DNA of 64,000 bases from IMCC26077 sp964418325. GTDB taxonomy: Bacteria > Actinomycetota > Actinomycetes > Nanopelagicales > Nanopelagicaceae. The stretch is taken from the NCBI GenBank assembly GCA_964418325.1, contig CAYQLC010000004.1, positions 13,526 to 77,525 on the forward strand. The letters are read 5' to 3'. Below the pieces are notes generated by a model, which saw nothing but the letters and a program-made list of their open reading frames with translations, made no database searches and was not told where the DNA came from. How positions within the stretch are numbered: position 1 is the first letter of the stretch; every line of letters begins with the position of its first letter. The translations under genes and the position numbers were made by a program. Positions 15,892 through 25,916 of the stretch are shown here, piece by piece.

Positions 15892-16298
15892 TCCTTTGAG
15901 AGCGTTGAATTAGATGCTACTTGTTGGATTGACGAGATGAGTTTGGTATACCACGGAGCGCTACCAAATTGTTTAGATGCAACCGGCATGCGCTTCTTTT
16001 CTTCAGCGGTCTCTTTCGTTTCCACACCAACAACGATGTACTGGCGCTCTCCAGGCAATACAAAATGAAGTCGTTCTCGAGCCTGAGATTTCACGTAATT
16101 CGGATCGCGCCATTTTTGTAGCTCAATTTCCGCTTGCTCTAATCGCTCTTTGCGCACTGCGATCTCGGATTCGATAGCATTTATCTGCGCTCGTTGCGTA
16201 AAATATCGTTGTGCGGGTGGCGCGATTGTCAGCGCGATGATAAAAATCACGACCGAAATCGCAATGAAACGAGCGGTCACACCACGCTTTACAGCCAC
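15888..16298 (-). CDS. ftsB: Septum formation initiator FtsB/DivIC family
   Basis: Bitopic divisome protein of 136 residues: short cytoplasmic N-terminus (AVKRGVTAR), one membrane helix (about 11-28), then a coiled coil (RAQINAIESEIAVRKERLEQ) and the family block WRDPNYVKSQARERLHFVLPGE. In the divisome, FtsB pairs with FtsL and FtsQ to activate septal peptidoglycan synthesis. It lies 39 bp downstream of enolase and is coupled to DUF501. Confidence 0.92.
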   Translation of the reverse strand: MAVKRGVTARFIAISVVIFIIALTIAPPAQRYFTQRAQINAIESEIAVRKERLEQAEIELQKWRDPNYVKSQARERLHFVLPGERQYIVVGVETKETAEEKKRMPVASKQFGSAPWYTKLISSIQQVASNSTLSKE

Positions 16299-16337
16299 GG
16301 GTCTGCCTCCCCCACTATTGCCACTATGTAACGCTAC

Positions 16338-17615
16338 CTACCCCTGGAATCTTGGAAATGCACCTTTGCCAGCAAATGTGGCTCGGGCACCGAGCGTCTC
16401 TTCAATCCGCAAGAGTTGATTGTACTTAGCAACGCGCTCCGAGCGTGCCGGAGCGCCAGTCTTAATTTGCCCACAACTAGCAGCCACCGCGAGATCAGCG
16501 ATCGTGGTGTCTTCGGTCTCTCCTGAACGGTGGCTCATCATCGATCGATATCCCGATTTGTGAGCAAGCTCAACGGCATCAAGAGTCTCGGTCAAAGTGC
16601 CGATTTGGTTGACCTTAACTAAGAGCGCGTTTGCCGCCCCACGCTTGATTCCATCAGCTAAGCGAACTGGATTTGTGACGAATAAATCATCGCCGACTAA
16701 TTGGACTCGATTACCCAAGCGCTTTGTGATCGAAACCCATCCATCCCAATCATTCTCATCTAGCGGGTCTTCAATCGAAACAAGTGGATATGAATCAACC
16801 AATTCTTCATAATAAGCAATCATTTCGTCAGAACTACGCGCGCTGCCCTCAAAAGAATATTTTCCTTGCTCATGAAATTCAGTTGCTGCGACATCAAGTG
16901 CTAAACCGACATCTTGGCCCGGTGAAAAACCTGCGTTGCTAATTGCCGTGAGAATCAGATCGAGTGCAGCACGATTGCTACTTAGGTTTGGGGCGAATCC
17001 CCCTTCATCTCCGATGCTGGTGGCTAATCCCTGTTTTTTCAGCACTGCTTTGAGGCTGTGATAAATCTCGGCGCCCCAACGAAGTGATTCTGCAAAATTC
17101 TTAGCGCCAAAAGGCGCAACCATGAATTCTTGAATATCAACATTTGTATCCGCATGTGCGCCGCCATTCAAGATATTCATCATCGGTACCGGCAGTAACG
17201 TTGCCGAATCTCCACCAAGATAAGAGAAGAGCGGCTTCGACGAATCTAGCGCGGCGGCCTTAGCAGTTGCTAGTGATACTCCAAGAAGTGCATTGGCACC
17301 AAGTCGAGCCTTATTCGTAGTTCCATCAAGAGCAATCATCTTCTCGTCGAGCACGCGTTGCGAAGTTGAATCCATTCCAATGACGGCAGGTGCTATCTCA
17401 TGAGCAATACCTGCGATTGCTTTCTGTACCCCTTTGCCACCATAACGCGAATCACCATCGCGCAACTCGACCGCCTCATGGGCCCCCGTGGAGGCGCCAG
17501 ACGGAACTGCGGCAACACCACGAACTCCGCTATCGAGAGTCACCTCAACTTCAACCGTTGGATTTCCGCGAGAATCCAAGATTTCACGAGCAATTACTGA
17601 CTTGATCCGGGACAT
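16338..17615 (-). CDS. eno: Enolase
   Basis: Interconverts 2-phosphoglycerate and phosphoenolpyruvate in glycolysis; cytoplasmic, Mg-dependent. The 425 residues cover the full family length with AREILDSRGNPTVEVEV at the start, SGASTGAHEAVELRD, GDEGGFAPN, SIEDPLDENDW and GDDLFVTN metal-binding regions, LLVKVNQIGTL (catalytic lysine) and SHRSGETEDTTIADLAVA. It directly feeds the PEP carboxylase encoded a few kilobases away. A ribosome binding site (GAGAGAGG) precedes the ATG at 17615. Confidence 0.98.
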   Translation of the reverse strand: MSRIKSVIAREILDSRGNPTVEVEVTLDSGVRGVAAVPSGASTGAHEAVELRDGDSRYGGKGVQKAIAGIAHEIAPAVIGMDSTSQRVLDEKMIALDGTTNKARLGANALLGVSLATAKAAALDSSKPLFSYLGGDSATLLPVPMMNILNGGAHADTNVDIQEFMVAPFGAKNFAESLRWGAEIYHSLKAVLKKQGLATSIGDEGGFAPNLSSNRAALDLILTAISNAGFSPGQDVGLALDVAATEFHEQGKYSFEGSARSSDEMIAYYEELVDSYPLVSIEDPLDENDWDGWVSITKRLGNRVQLVGDDLFVTNPVRLADGIKRGAANALLVKVNQIGTLTETLDAVELAHKSGYRSMMSHRSGETEDTTIADLAVAASCGQIKTGAPARSERVAKYNQLLRIEETLGARATFAGKGAFPRFQG

Positions 17616-17664
17616 TTAGGCCTCTCTCATTATCCGATGGCTCATATTAATAGGTGGCATGGAG

Positions 17665-18303
17665 CTAAGACCGCAACTCTGCTTCCAAGCGTCGCGCCCT
17701 TGCGCGCAACGCAAATTCCGGATCAATTCCATGTTCGTTAGCTAGCGCAACTACAGCAAATAACAGTTCACCAATACTCTCTTCTGAGATTTCGCCCGTA
17801 ATTTCTGGAGCTACAGATTTCACGACTGAATGTTCATGTTTTTCTGCTCGATACAATAACTTTGATGTAAGTGAAAGAGCCGGCTGGTTGAGCGGCACAC
17901 CATCCACCGGTGAAGTACGGGATTTTTCTGCTGCCTTGAGCTTCTCCCAATTTCCTTCAACTTGGCTTGCAGTCAAATTCTCCACTTGAGCAAAAACATG
18001 CGGATGTCTTCGCATTAATTTCTCACAAATCGCTCCAGCGACATCTTCAATTGAGAACGGTTCGCTCGATCGCTCTTCACCTATTCGCGCGTGAAAATAA
18101 ACTTGCAGTAGCACATCGCCAAGTTCTTCGACCATATCATCACGATCTGCCCGTTCGACTGCATCTATGAACTCGTAGCTCTCCTCAAGAAGATAAGTCA
18201 AGAGTGATTGATGAGTTTGCTCGGCATCCCATGGGCATCCACCTGGCGAGCGCAAAGTATCCATCACCTCTTGCAGGCGATGAAGATTACTTTTTTGATT
18301 CAC
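17665..18303 (-). CDS. mazG: Nucleoside triphosphate pyrophosphohydrolase MazG
   Basis: All-alpha NTP-PPase that removes aberrant nucleotides and may influence ppGpp. In 212 residues: LRSPGGCPWDAEQTHQSL, the metal-binding EESYEF and EELGDVLLQVYFHARIGEE helices, RRHPHVF and NWEKLKAAEKS, then a shorter, partly diverged second domain. The overall length is that of single-catalytic-domain actinobacterial MazG. It follows the lipoprotein gene by 9 bp. Confidence 0.94.
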   Translation of the reverse strand: MNQKSNLHRLQEVMDTLRSPGGCPWDAEQTHQSLLTYLLEESYEFIDAVERADRDDMVEELGDVLLQVYFHARIGEERSSEPFSIEDVAGAICEKLMRRHPHVFAQVENLTASQVEGNWEKLKAAEKSRTSPVDGVPLNQPALSLTSKLLYRAEKHEHSVVKSVAPEITGEISEESIGELLFAVVALANEHGIDPEFALRARARRLEAELRS

Positions 18304-18312
18304 GGGGAGCCC

Positions 18313-18933
18313 TTACTGCTTCTCAGCAGGAAGCGCTCCCTCAGTTGGATCAACTGGGTCAATTCGATTAGTTTGAGTGTTCCATACACCGTAGCGAGGA
18401 TTAACCGTTAACTTTTCGCTTGCTGCAGTATCGGCAAGTATTTTTTGAAGAGCTTGGATTACTTCAGCATCTTCCGTCGCCGTTGGGGCAATAACAGATC
18501 GCAGTTTGTCCTGTAGCACGATCAGAGCGAGGTACTCTTCTAGATCAATTGATGCAATCCCAGCATTTACTAAGGCAACTGATAACTGCTCTTCACCACC
18601 GACATTCTGAAGCACGTCAGCTCGACGTGACGAGACCTCACCAGGAAGTGCCACCACGTTGCGCTCTTTAGCCGCTTGCGTTAACAGCGCGCTAAAAATA
18701 TGGAACTCCAATTGATTAAGCGTGAGCGCCTCTCCAGTGAAACCATCTTGAGGCGTAGTGTTGAATTTGATTCGCTCTTCCAAGATTGTGGAGACACTCG
18801 CCTGCAACTCTTTGATTGTCACTTTCCCATTATTAAAGGAGGCAGCGTCGGAGGGGTTACTGCATCCGGAGATTAGTAAGGCAGCAAACGCCAAAAGCAC
18901 CGCGCCAATTTTTCGCTGTTTACCTCTGCTCAC
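18313..18933 (-). CDS. Lipoprotein with SurA-N-like domain
   Basis: A 206-residue exported lipoprotein. The N-terminus is basic (SRGKQRKIG), then hydrophobic, with the lipobox LISGC (Cys24). After it, SFNNGKVTIKELQASVSTIL resembles the start of SurA/PrsA-type chaperone domains, where a signal-like helix is followed by a substrate-binding helical bundle; no PPIase domain is present. Equivalent SurA-N lipoproteins sit between mfd and mazG in other Actinobacteria. The GTG start is 6 bp after the mfd stop. Probable extracytoplasmic folding factor, by family only. Confidence 0.82.
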   Translation of the reverse strand: MSRGKQRKIGAVLLAFAALLISGCSNPSDAASFNNGKVTIKELQASVSTILEERIKFNTTPQDGFTGEALTLNQLEFHIFSALLTQAAKERNVVALPGEVSSRRADVLQNVGGEEQLSVALVNAGIASIDLEEYLALIVLQDKLRSVIAPTATEDAEVIQALQKILADTAASEKLTVNPRYGVWNTQTNRIDPVDPTEGALPAEKQ

Positions 18934-18939
18934 GAGTAA

Positions 18940-21900
18940 TCAACTCTCCTTTGTTGTGGAATCAGTTCGTTGCACGTTCTCGCGGATAGTCGACTCTATA
19001 GCCGCTGCTACCCACTCCAGAAGAGAATTATCGCCTAACTTCGCCCGCTCAAAAGCCACGCCGGTTCGCTCTGGTAAGGGCAACAGGAGGGTGGCCAAGC
19101 TTGCCTTATATATATGGCCTGGATAGAGGCGGGTCATGCGCACCGCGAGCGAGTCTCCTAAAGCCACCGGAGCCAAGCGAAGATGTTTTCCATGGACTAC
19201 TACCTCGCTGAGATTGAGCTCTTTCGCACGTACTCGCAATTTGGCAATCTTGAGCAGGCTCGCTACGGATTCAGGATAAGAACCAAACCTATCGATCAGT
19301 TCATGCTCCGCCTCATCAATCTGCTCGACGGTAGTTGCTCCCGCCATCCTTCGATACAAATCGAGCCGAACTCGTTCACTATCAACGTAGTCGTGGGGTA
19401 GAAACGCATCAATCGGCAATTCAAGTTTGCACTCCAAATCTTGATGTTTCGCACCCTTGAAATCAGCAACGGCTTCACCAATCATCCGCATATAAAGATC
19501 AAATCCCACATCTGCGATATGCCCAGATTGCTCGCCGCCTAATAAATTACCAGCTCCCCTAATTTCAAGATCTTTCAAGGCAACTTGCATTCCAGAACCC
19601 AGCTCAGTGTTGGCGGCAATAGTCTCAAGTCGGTCATGCGCCGTCTCGGTAAGTGGTTTATCCACGTCATAGAGAAAATACGCATATCCGCGTTCGCGTC
19701 CGCGTCCGACGCGTCCACGGAGTTGATGGAGTTGCGATAATCCCATGCGATCTGCCTGTTCGACAATGAGGGTATTTGAGTTTGGAATATCGATCCCGCT
19801 CTCAATAATTGTTGTACATACCAAGATATCGAACTCACGCTCCCAGAAAGAAAGAATCACTTCCTCTAGCGCGCTTTCACTCATCTGTCCATGGGCAACT
19901 CGAATTCTAGCTTCTGGAACAAGTTCTGCGATTCTTGAAGCACATCGATCAATGCTGTTGACTCGATTATGAATATAGAAAACCTGTCCATCGCGAAGTA
20001 ATTCTCGACGGATTGCCGCAGTAATTTGCTTCTCTTCGTAACCCCCGACGTAGGTCAATACAGGATGTCGTTCTTCCGGTGGCGTGGCCATAATGGACAT
20101 CTCGCGAATCCCAGTTATCGACATCTCCAAGGTCCGCGGTATTGGAGTAGCAGACATGGCAAGAACATCAACATGCGCTCTAAATCGCTTAAGTTTCTCT
20201 TTATGTTCAACGCCAAATCGTTGCTCTTCATCGACAATCACTAGTCCCAAATCCTTGAACTGGACATCTCCCGAAAGCAAGCGATGAGTTCCGATTACGA
20301 CATCTACCGTGCCGGCTTGGAGTTCAGTTAGCGTTTTTTTAATTTCGGTTGCTGTAGCAAATCTCGATAGGCCCGCAACTTTCACCGGAAAACCTGCAAA
20401 GCGCTCGGAGAAAGTTGTTAGATGTTGTTGCACAAGTAGAGTGGTAGGTACAAGTACTGCTACCTGTTTACCATCTTGCACCGCTTTAAAGGCAGCACGA
20501 ATAGCAATTTCAGTCTTTCCAAAACCAACGTCCCCGCACACGATTCGATCCATTGGATATGGTGCTTCCATATCCTTTTTAACCTCACTAATAGTGGCTA
20601 ATTGATCCGCAGTTTCGACATAAGCAAAGGCGTCTTCAAGTTCGCGCTGCCAGGGAGTATCTGGAGCAAATGCATATCCAGGCGAACTCGTACGTGCTGC
20701 ATAAAGTTGGATGAGTTCAGCAGCAATCTGTTTGACTGCTTTACGAGCTTTACCTTTTGCCTTTTGCCAATCCGCTCCACCCATTTGATGAACTGTTGGA
20801 CTCTCGCCGCCAACATATTTACTCACTTGATCTAATGAATCGGTAGGCAAATAAAGTCGATCACCTGCTTGTCCGCGCTTACTTGATGCATACTCGATAA
20901 CTAGATACTCACGCTTAGTTCCATTTACTACTCGCTCAACCATCTCGATGAATTTCCCGATTCCATGAACCTGGTGAACGACAAAATCTCCCTCTTTTAG
21001 AGATAGTGGATCTATTCGATTCTTCCTTCTTGAGGCCAGGGAGGTTTTCTCGCCATCTTGGGCTTTACTCCCAGCAAAATCCCGCTCAGTAAGCAAGCAG
21101 AATTTCTGACTCTCGAGAATGAGGCCATGTCGAATTGGAGCAGTTGTAATAAAAACCGTTCCCGGCAAGAGGGAATTGGAAGTGGGAATCCCCTCACCTC
21201 GAAGCAATTCTTCATATCGGACTGCAGTTCCGTGTCCGATTGCAGTCATTACGATCGACCATTGATTCTCGGACTTTTCTCGCAAGAATTCGACTAAGCG
21301 CTCCGCATTTGCCCGGAAAGGGTCAATGCCACGGATCGTCGAGTCAACTGCCTCACTTCCGCCGCCAAAGGGGGCAATTGCTGAGAAGGTATGTCCATAT
21401 TCAACTGCTCGCTTACATTCATCTTCAAAATCTCGAAAAGAGTGATGGCGCAACTCTCTCAGGTCAATAGGTTTTTCGTTTCCTGCAGCTGCGTTTAACC
21501 ACGAAGCTTCAAGAAATTCCTCGCCAGTCTTGATAAGTTCAAAAGCGCGGTTCCGAATTAGCTCGGGTCCAACTAAAACAATTCGGGAATTCTCTGGCAG
21601 AACATCAATCAAGCACTCCATTTCAAGCACTAGTGCTGGCATTAGTGATTCCATGCCATCAATAGGTACTCCATCACTTATCCGTTGAAACATATCTGAG
21701 AGAGCTGCATGCTTTTCTGCAAGAACGCTGGCTTGTATTTGTATCTCTGGGGTGATCTGAATTTCCCGTGCCGGAAGCGCAAAAAGTCCCTCTGCGCAGA
21801 TCTCAAGCGAACGTTGATCTGCGACCGCGAAATAGCGCACTTCATCAACAACGTTATCGAAGAACTCCACTCGAATGGGATGTTGAGCCTGCGGTGGGAA

Positions 21901-22455
21901 TAAATCAATAATTCCACCTCGTTGCGCAAATTCGCCGCGCTTTTCTACTAGATCTGTGCGGCTATAACCGAGTTGCAGTAACTGGCCTATTGCATCATCT
22001 ATTTCGATCTGTGTTCCAGACTTGAACAAGGGAACCTCAGCACTACCAAATCCTTTTATAAATGGTTGAATAAATGCTCGAACTGGAACGACAACAACAT
22101 CACACTCTCTACGATTTATCGCGCGTAAGGTTTCGAATCTACAAGCAACTGTGTCGCTCTGTGGACTTAGACGTTCGTGCGGCAAAGTTTCCCAACTTGG
22201 AAAATGATGAACTCGTCTCTGACTCAAGAGATGTCGCAGCTCCTCAAAAAGCTCTTCGCCATTGTTTGCCGTGAGAACGACCACCGGTGAAATCTGTTCT
22301 TGCGGTTCTGACGAACGAATGGTGCTCGAGGAGATGAGCAGTGCAGCGGAGGCAAGGGGTGCAATCACCACTTGCCCTGAGGTCAAAGCACGATCGGTGC
22401 CGTGCAGATCAAGGGTTTTGAGGAGCTCGGATAAATGGGAAGTGCCGCTAGTCAT
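18940..22455 (-). CDS. mfd: Transcription-repair coupling factor Mfd
   Basis: Superfamily 2 translocase that removes RNA polymerase stalled at DNA lesions and recruits UvrA. From the ATG at 22455 it has 1171 residues: UvrB-homology module with the TLPHERLSPQ-type region, the CarD-like RNA-polymerase-interacting domain (EGDFVVHQVHGIGKF), RecG-like helicase motifs including GDVGFGKTEIAIRAAF (Walker A), DEEQRFGV, SATPIPRTLEMS and QLRGRVGRG, and a C-terminal TRCF domain. A frame continues upstream to 22749, but that would overlap ppc head-on; the chosen ATG has a CTGGAG ribosome binding site and gives a usual length. Confidence 0.96.
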   Translation of the reverse strand: MTSGTSHLSELLKTLDLHGTDRALTSGQVVIAPLASAALLISSSTIRSSEPQEQISPVVVLTANNGEELFEELRHLLSQRRVHHFPSWETLPHERLSPQSDTVACRFETLRAINRRECDVVVVPVRAFIQPFIKGFGSAEVPLFKSGTQIEIDDAIGQLLQLGYSRTDLVEKRGEFAQRGGIIDLFPPQAQHPIRVEFFDNVVDEVRYFAVADQRSLEICAEGLFALPAREIQITPEIQIQASVLAEKHAALSDMFQRISDGVPIDGMESLMPALVLEMECLIDVLPENSRIVLVGPELIRNRAFELIKTGEEFLEASWLNAAAGNEKPIDLRELRHHSFRDFEDECKRAVEYGHTFSAIAPFGGGSEAVDSTIRGIDPFRANAERLVEFLREKSENQWSIVMTAIGHGTAVRYEELLRGEGIPTSNSLLPGTVFITTAPIRHGLILESQKFCLLTERDFAGSKAQDGEKTSLASRRKNRIDPLSLKEGDFVVHQVHGIGKFIEMVERVVNGTKREYLVIEYASSKRGQAGDRLYLPTDSLDQVSKYVGGESPTVHQMGGADWQKAKGKARKAVKQIAAELIQLYAARTSSPGYAFAPDTPWQRELEDAFAYVETADQLATISEVKKDMEAPYPMDRIVCGDVGFGKTEIAIRAAFKAVQDGKQVAVLVPTTLLVQQHLTTFSERFAGFPVKVAGLSRFATATEIKKTLTELQAGTVDVVIGTHRLLSGDVQFKDLGLVIVDEEQRFGVEHKEKLKRFRAHVDVLAMSATPIPRTLEMSITGIREMSIMATPPEERHPVLTYVGGYEEKQITAAIRRELLRDGQVFYIHNRVNSIDRCASRIAELVPEARIRVAHGQMSESALEEVILSFWEREFDILVCTTIIESGIDIPNSNTLIVEQADRMGLSQLHQLRGRVGRGRERGYAYFLYDVDKPLTETAHDRLETIAANTELGSGMQVALKDLEIRGAGNLLGGEQSGHIADVGFDLYMRMIGEAVADFKGAKHQDLECKLELPIDAFLPHDYVDSERVRLDLYRRMAGATTVEQIDEAEHELIDRFGSYPESVASLLKIAKLRVRAKELNLSEVVVHGKHLRLAPVALGDSLAVRMTRLYPGHIYKASLATLLLPLPERTGVAFERAKLGDNSLLEWVAAAIESTIRENVQRTDSTTKES

Positions 22456-22592
22456 CAACCAGTGCTCCAGTTCATTTGCGTTGCTGCCGAAATAAGAAAT
22501 GGCCAAAGAGCCCCAAATTTCCGCGAAGGCGGGGGGCTTGGTCAGGTTCGTCTTTCGACTAGGTAATCCTACCGCCGTTGCTCTGCCAAGAT

Positions 22593-25280
22593 ATGACCAT
22601 GCAAACCCAAGCAACCAACCTACGCGGGGATGTGCGGCGGCTTGGTGAATTGTTGGGTCAGACTTTGGTGCGCCAAGAGGGTCAAGCGCTATTAGATCTA
22701 GTCGAATCTGTTCGCTTAGCCGTGCGCGAGGATTCACCGCTCGGTGCAAATATTTTAGAAAAAGTCGATGTTGCAGATAGCATCAAATTAGTTCGCGCTT
22801 TTAGTACCTATTTTCATCTCGCCAACATTGCAGAGCAGGTGCACCGGGCCAGAGCCTTATATGAAGGTCGAGTGAATGGTCAGTCATGGTTACAACAAAC
22901 ATTCCACAAGATTGCAGATGCGAAGATCACACCAGAAGAGCTCGCCAGAGCTGTAGCAACGCTCTCAGTTCGACCGGTATTCACTGCGCATCCAACTGAA
23001 GCAGCGCGCCGCTCTGTTCTTAGCAAATTAGGGACCGTAGCGCACTTGCTCGATGAGAAAAATATACGAGAGCGTGACAAGAAATTAGCAGAGGCAATTG
23101 AGTTACTTTGGCAGACAGATGAGTTGAGACTTGAACAACCAGAACCACTTGATGAGGCAACTAATGCCTTGTACTACTTGGATGACTTACATCGATATAC
23201 GGTGCCTCAAGTCCTCGATGATTTCTCATTTGAGCTGTCGCAATACGGAATCGAACTAGATCCACTTGCGCGTCCGCTCTCCTTTGGAAGTTGGATTGGC
23301 GGAGATCGAGATGGGAATCCAAACGTCACGCCCACAATCACCGCCGAAACCATCACGCTTCAAGTTGGACATGCAGTACGAGTGCTCCTTGAGAAATTAG
23401 ATGCGCTCCGACAATCTCTTTCAGTCTCTGCGAGAATTGCAGGAGCCAGCCCTGAGCTCTTGGCATCAATAGAAAAAGACCTTCAAAATCTTCCTGAATT
23501 CGAAGATCGATTTAAGCGGCTCAACGTCGAAGAGCCATATCGACTGAAAGCTACTGCGATTCGCCACAAATTAGTGTTGACTCAGAAAAGACATGCAAGC
23601 CGGGCCCCTCATGCTCCAGGCCGTGACTATGCAAATACTCAAGAACTCTTGGATGATCTTCTACTTATGCGGGACTCACTCCTTGCGCATAAAGGTGAAC
23701 TTATCGCTGCTGGTGAACTAGAGCAGATGATTAGAACTGCTTCTGCATTTGGATTAACCCATGCCACTCTTGATGTACGTGAGCACTCACAGCAACATCA
23801 CCATGTGCTTAACCAGCACTTTGCTGCACACGGAATTAACAATTACCTTGAGTTAGATGAAGATTCTCAGCTTCAGCTTTTAATTTCCGAGTTGCAAAAT
23901 AGTAGGCAGATCAATCGCGACAGCCTCGATGCGCGCGGCAAACAAACATTCGATACTTTTACGACAATCGGCGAGATCATCGAAAAATTTGGTGATGAGG
24001 CGATTGAAAGTTACATAGTCTCGATGACTAAATCTGCTTGTGATCTGTTGGCTGCAGTGCTCCTTGCGGTGAAAGCTGGATTGGTCGATCTAGATTCGGG
24101 TAAGGCGCTGATTGGATTTGTGCCACTACTTGAAACGGTCGCTGAACTCCAAGCAGCAGATCGAATCGTGGGTCAACTACTAGAAATCCCCGAATATCGA
24201 CAGATTGTCGAACTACGCGGTGATATTCAAGAGGTAATGCTTGGCTATTCCGACTCAAACAAAGATGCAGGAATTACGACCAGTCAATGGGAAATTCATC
24301 GAGCCCAACGAAAATTACGCGACCTCACCGGTAAATCAGGAATACATCTGCGAATATTCCATGGTCGTGGTGGTTCGGTCGGTCGCGGCGGTGGTCCTAC
24401 CTACGATGCAATCTTGGCGTTGCCGTGGGGTTCACTAGCTGGTGAGATCAAGATGACTGAGCAGGGTGAGGTCATTTCGGATAAGTATTCGCTGCCATCC
24501 CTGGCTCGTGAGAATGTTGAGTTAATTCTTGCAGCGGCACTAGAAGCCACTGTGTTAAATCGCGCACCCCGCCAGAGTGCACGCGATCTCTCTAATTGGG
24601 ATTCATGTATGGATTTAGTCAGTAGCGCAGCTATGACCTGCTATCGAAAACTCGTAGACCATCCTGAATTACCAAAGTATTTCTATCAATCCACTCCAGT
24701 AGAGCAATTGGGTAACTTGTATCTTGGCTCTCGCCCTTCGCGACGACCAGATTCAGACGCTGGCCTCTCCGGATTACGAGCGATTCCGTGGGTATTTGGT
24801 TGGACGCAGTCGCGTCAAATTGTTCCCGGGTGGTTCGGTGTCGGCAGCGGGCTCAAAGCTGCTCGTGAAAATGGATCTGGCAAAATTCTTGATCAGATGT
24901 TCGATGAGTGGCATTTCTTCAAGACTTTTATTAGTAATGTTGAAATGACTCTCGCAAAAACAGACCTCCAGACAGCTGAACACTATGTGAATTCACTTGT
25001 CGATGATGAACTCAAACATTTCTTCGAAGAGATTAAGCGCGAGTACCAACTCACAGTCGATGAAATCTTGCTGCTCACCAAAAAAAGCGCGCTCTTGGGC
25101 GATCAACCGATTCTTGCGCAGACGCTCGCAATTCGCGATGTATATCTACGTCCGATGCAACTTCTCCAAGTCTCCCTACTTCAGCGGGTGCGAAATGGTG
25201 AAGAAGTCGATGGAATCCTCAATAGAGCCTTGCTTCTGACTATCAATGGAATCGCAGCTGGACTGCGTAATACCGGCTGA
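22593..25280 (+). CDS. ppc: Phosphoenolpyruvate carboxylase
   Basis: Carboxylates PEP with bicarbonate to oxaloacetate, the anaplerotic supply of the TCA cycle. 895 residues with the catalytic histidine in FTAHPTEAARRSVL, GGDRDGNPNVT, VMLGYSDSNKDAG, FHGRGGSVGRGGGPT (flexible loop) and the C-terminal QSRQIVPGWFGVGSG and NGIAAGLRNTG, where the conserved C-terminal glycine is present. ATGs at 22593 and 22599 are both possible; earlier codons lack support. The gene is divergent from mfd, with 137 bp between starts; no clear ribosome binding site is visible. Confidence 0.97.
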   Translation: MTMQTQATNLRGDVRRLGELLGQTLVRQEGQALLDLVESVRLAVREDSPLGANILEKVDVADSIKLVRAFSTYFHLANIAEQVHRARALYEGRVNGQSWLQQTFHKIADAKITPEELARAVATLSVRPVFTAHPTEAARRSVLSKLGTVAHLLDEKNIRERDKKLAEAIELLWQTDELRLEQPEPLDEATNALYYLDDLHRYTVPQVLDDFSFELSQYGIELDPLARPLSFGSWIGGDRDGNPNVTPTITAETITLQVGHAVRVLLEKLDALRQSLSVSARIAGASPELLASIEKDLQNLPEFEDRFKRLNVEEPYRLKATAIRHKLVLTQKRHASRAPHAPGRDYANTQELLDDLLLMRDSLLAHKGELIAAGELEQMIRTASAFGLTHATLDVREHSQQHHHVLNQHFAAHGINNYLELDEDSQLQLLISELQNSRQINRDSLDARGKQTFDTFTTIGEIIEKFGDEAIESYIVSMTKSACDLLAAVLLAVKAGLVDLDSGKALIGFVPLLETVAELQAADRIVGQLLEIPEYRQIVELRGDIQEVMLGYSDSNKDAGITTSQWEIHRAQRKLRDLTGKSGIHLRIFHGRGGSVGRGGGPTYDAILALPWGSLAGEIKMTEQGEVISDKYSLPSLARENVELILAAALEATVLNRAPRQSARDLSNWDSCMDLVSSAAMTCYRKLVDHPELPKYFYQSTPVEQLGNLYLGSRPSRRPDSDAGLSGLRAIPWVFGWTQSRQIVPGWFGVGSGLKAARENGSGKILDQMFDEWHFFKTFISNVEMTLAKTDLQTAEHYVNSLVDDELKHFFEEIKREYQLTVDEILLLTKKSALLGDQPILAQTLAIRDVYLRPMQLLQVSLLQRVRNGEEVDGILNRALLLTINGIAAGLRNTG

Positions 25281-25293
25281 CCCAGGCGAAATA

Positions 25294-25887
25294 TTACTTA
25301 TTGAAGTTTTGTTGCGTTGCTTCAAGACCGTGCGATATCAACGACTCAATAGCATCGCAACCTCGCGCTACTAAGTCAGGCAGAATACGTTTTTCACTTC
25401 TACCAAAGTTATCTAAGACATAATCAGCAGTTTCTTGCTGAGTGGTTGGGCGACCTATCCCCATACGAAGCCGAAAGTAATCTGGAGAGCCGAGTGATTG
25501 CGTCAGTGATTTAAGCCCGTTGTGTCCATTATCTCCCCCGCCAACCTTCACTCGAATAGCTTCGAAGGGGATATCCAATTCATCATGTATTGCAATAACT
25601 TTCGAAGGCTCGCAATGGAAGTACTTTGCAAGTGGGGCGACCGCATTGCCAGAGTCATTCATATAAGTCTGTGGCTTGACGATTATCAAACGTGGCGCCT
25701 CTGCACCGAAACCGATTCGCACTTCGGTAACTAACGCTCGATACTTATTGGCGTTAAACTTTCCATCAAATCGCGCTGCCAATGCATCAGCGACCATAAA
25801 TCCGATGTTATGGCGAGTGGATGAATATTTCTCGCCTGGATTACCTAGTCCAACGACTAGCCATGAGTTCGACCCGTTGATAGTCAT
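25294..25887 (-). CDS. pth: Peptidyl-tRNA hydrolase
   Basis: Releases tRNA from peptidyl-tRNA that falls off ribosomes. In 197 residues: WLVVGLGNPGEKYSSTRHNIGFMV with catalytic His, KPQTYMNDSG, HDELDIPF and GGDNGHNGLKSL, all family signatures. It is 29 bp downstream of rplY; the pair rplY-pth is conserved across bacteria. It converges on ppc with a 13-bp gap. Confidence 0.97.
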   Translation of the reverse strand: MTINGSNSWLVVGLGNPGEKYSSTRHNIGFMVADALAARFDGKFNANKYRALVTEVRIGFGAEAPRLIIVKPQTYMNDSGNAVAPLAKYFHCEPSKVIAIHDELDIPFEAIRVKVGGGDNGHNGLKSLTQSLGSPDYFRLRMGIGRPTTQQETADYVLDNFGRSEKRILPDLVARGCDAIESLISHGLEATQQNFNK

Positions 25888-25916
25888 GGCTAGCTCGTGA
25901 CAAATCTAGCTATGAA

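Noticed and set aside
22456..22749. Longer N-terminus for Mfd
   Set aside because: It would overlap the start of ppc on the other strand, has no family similarity that I can see, and a well-placed ATG with ribosome binding site exists at 22455.
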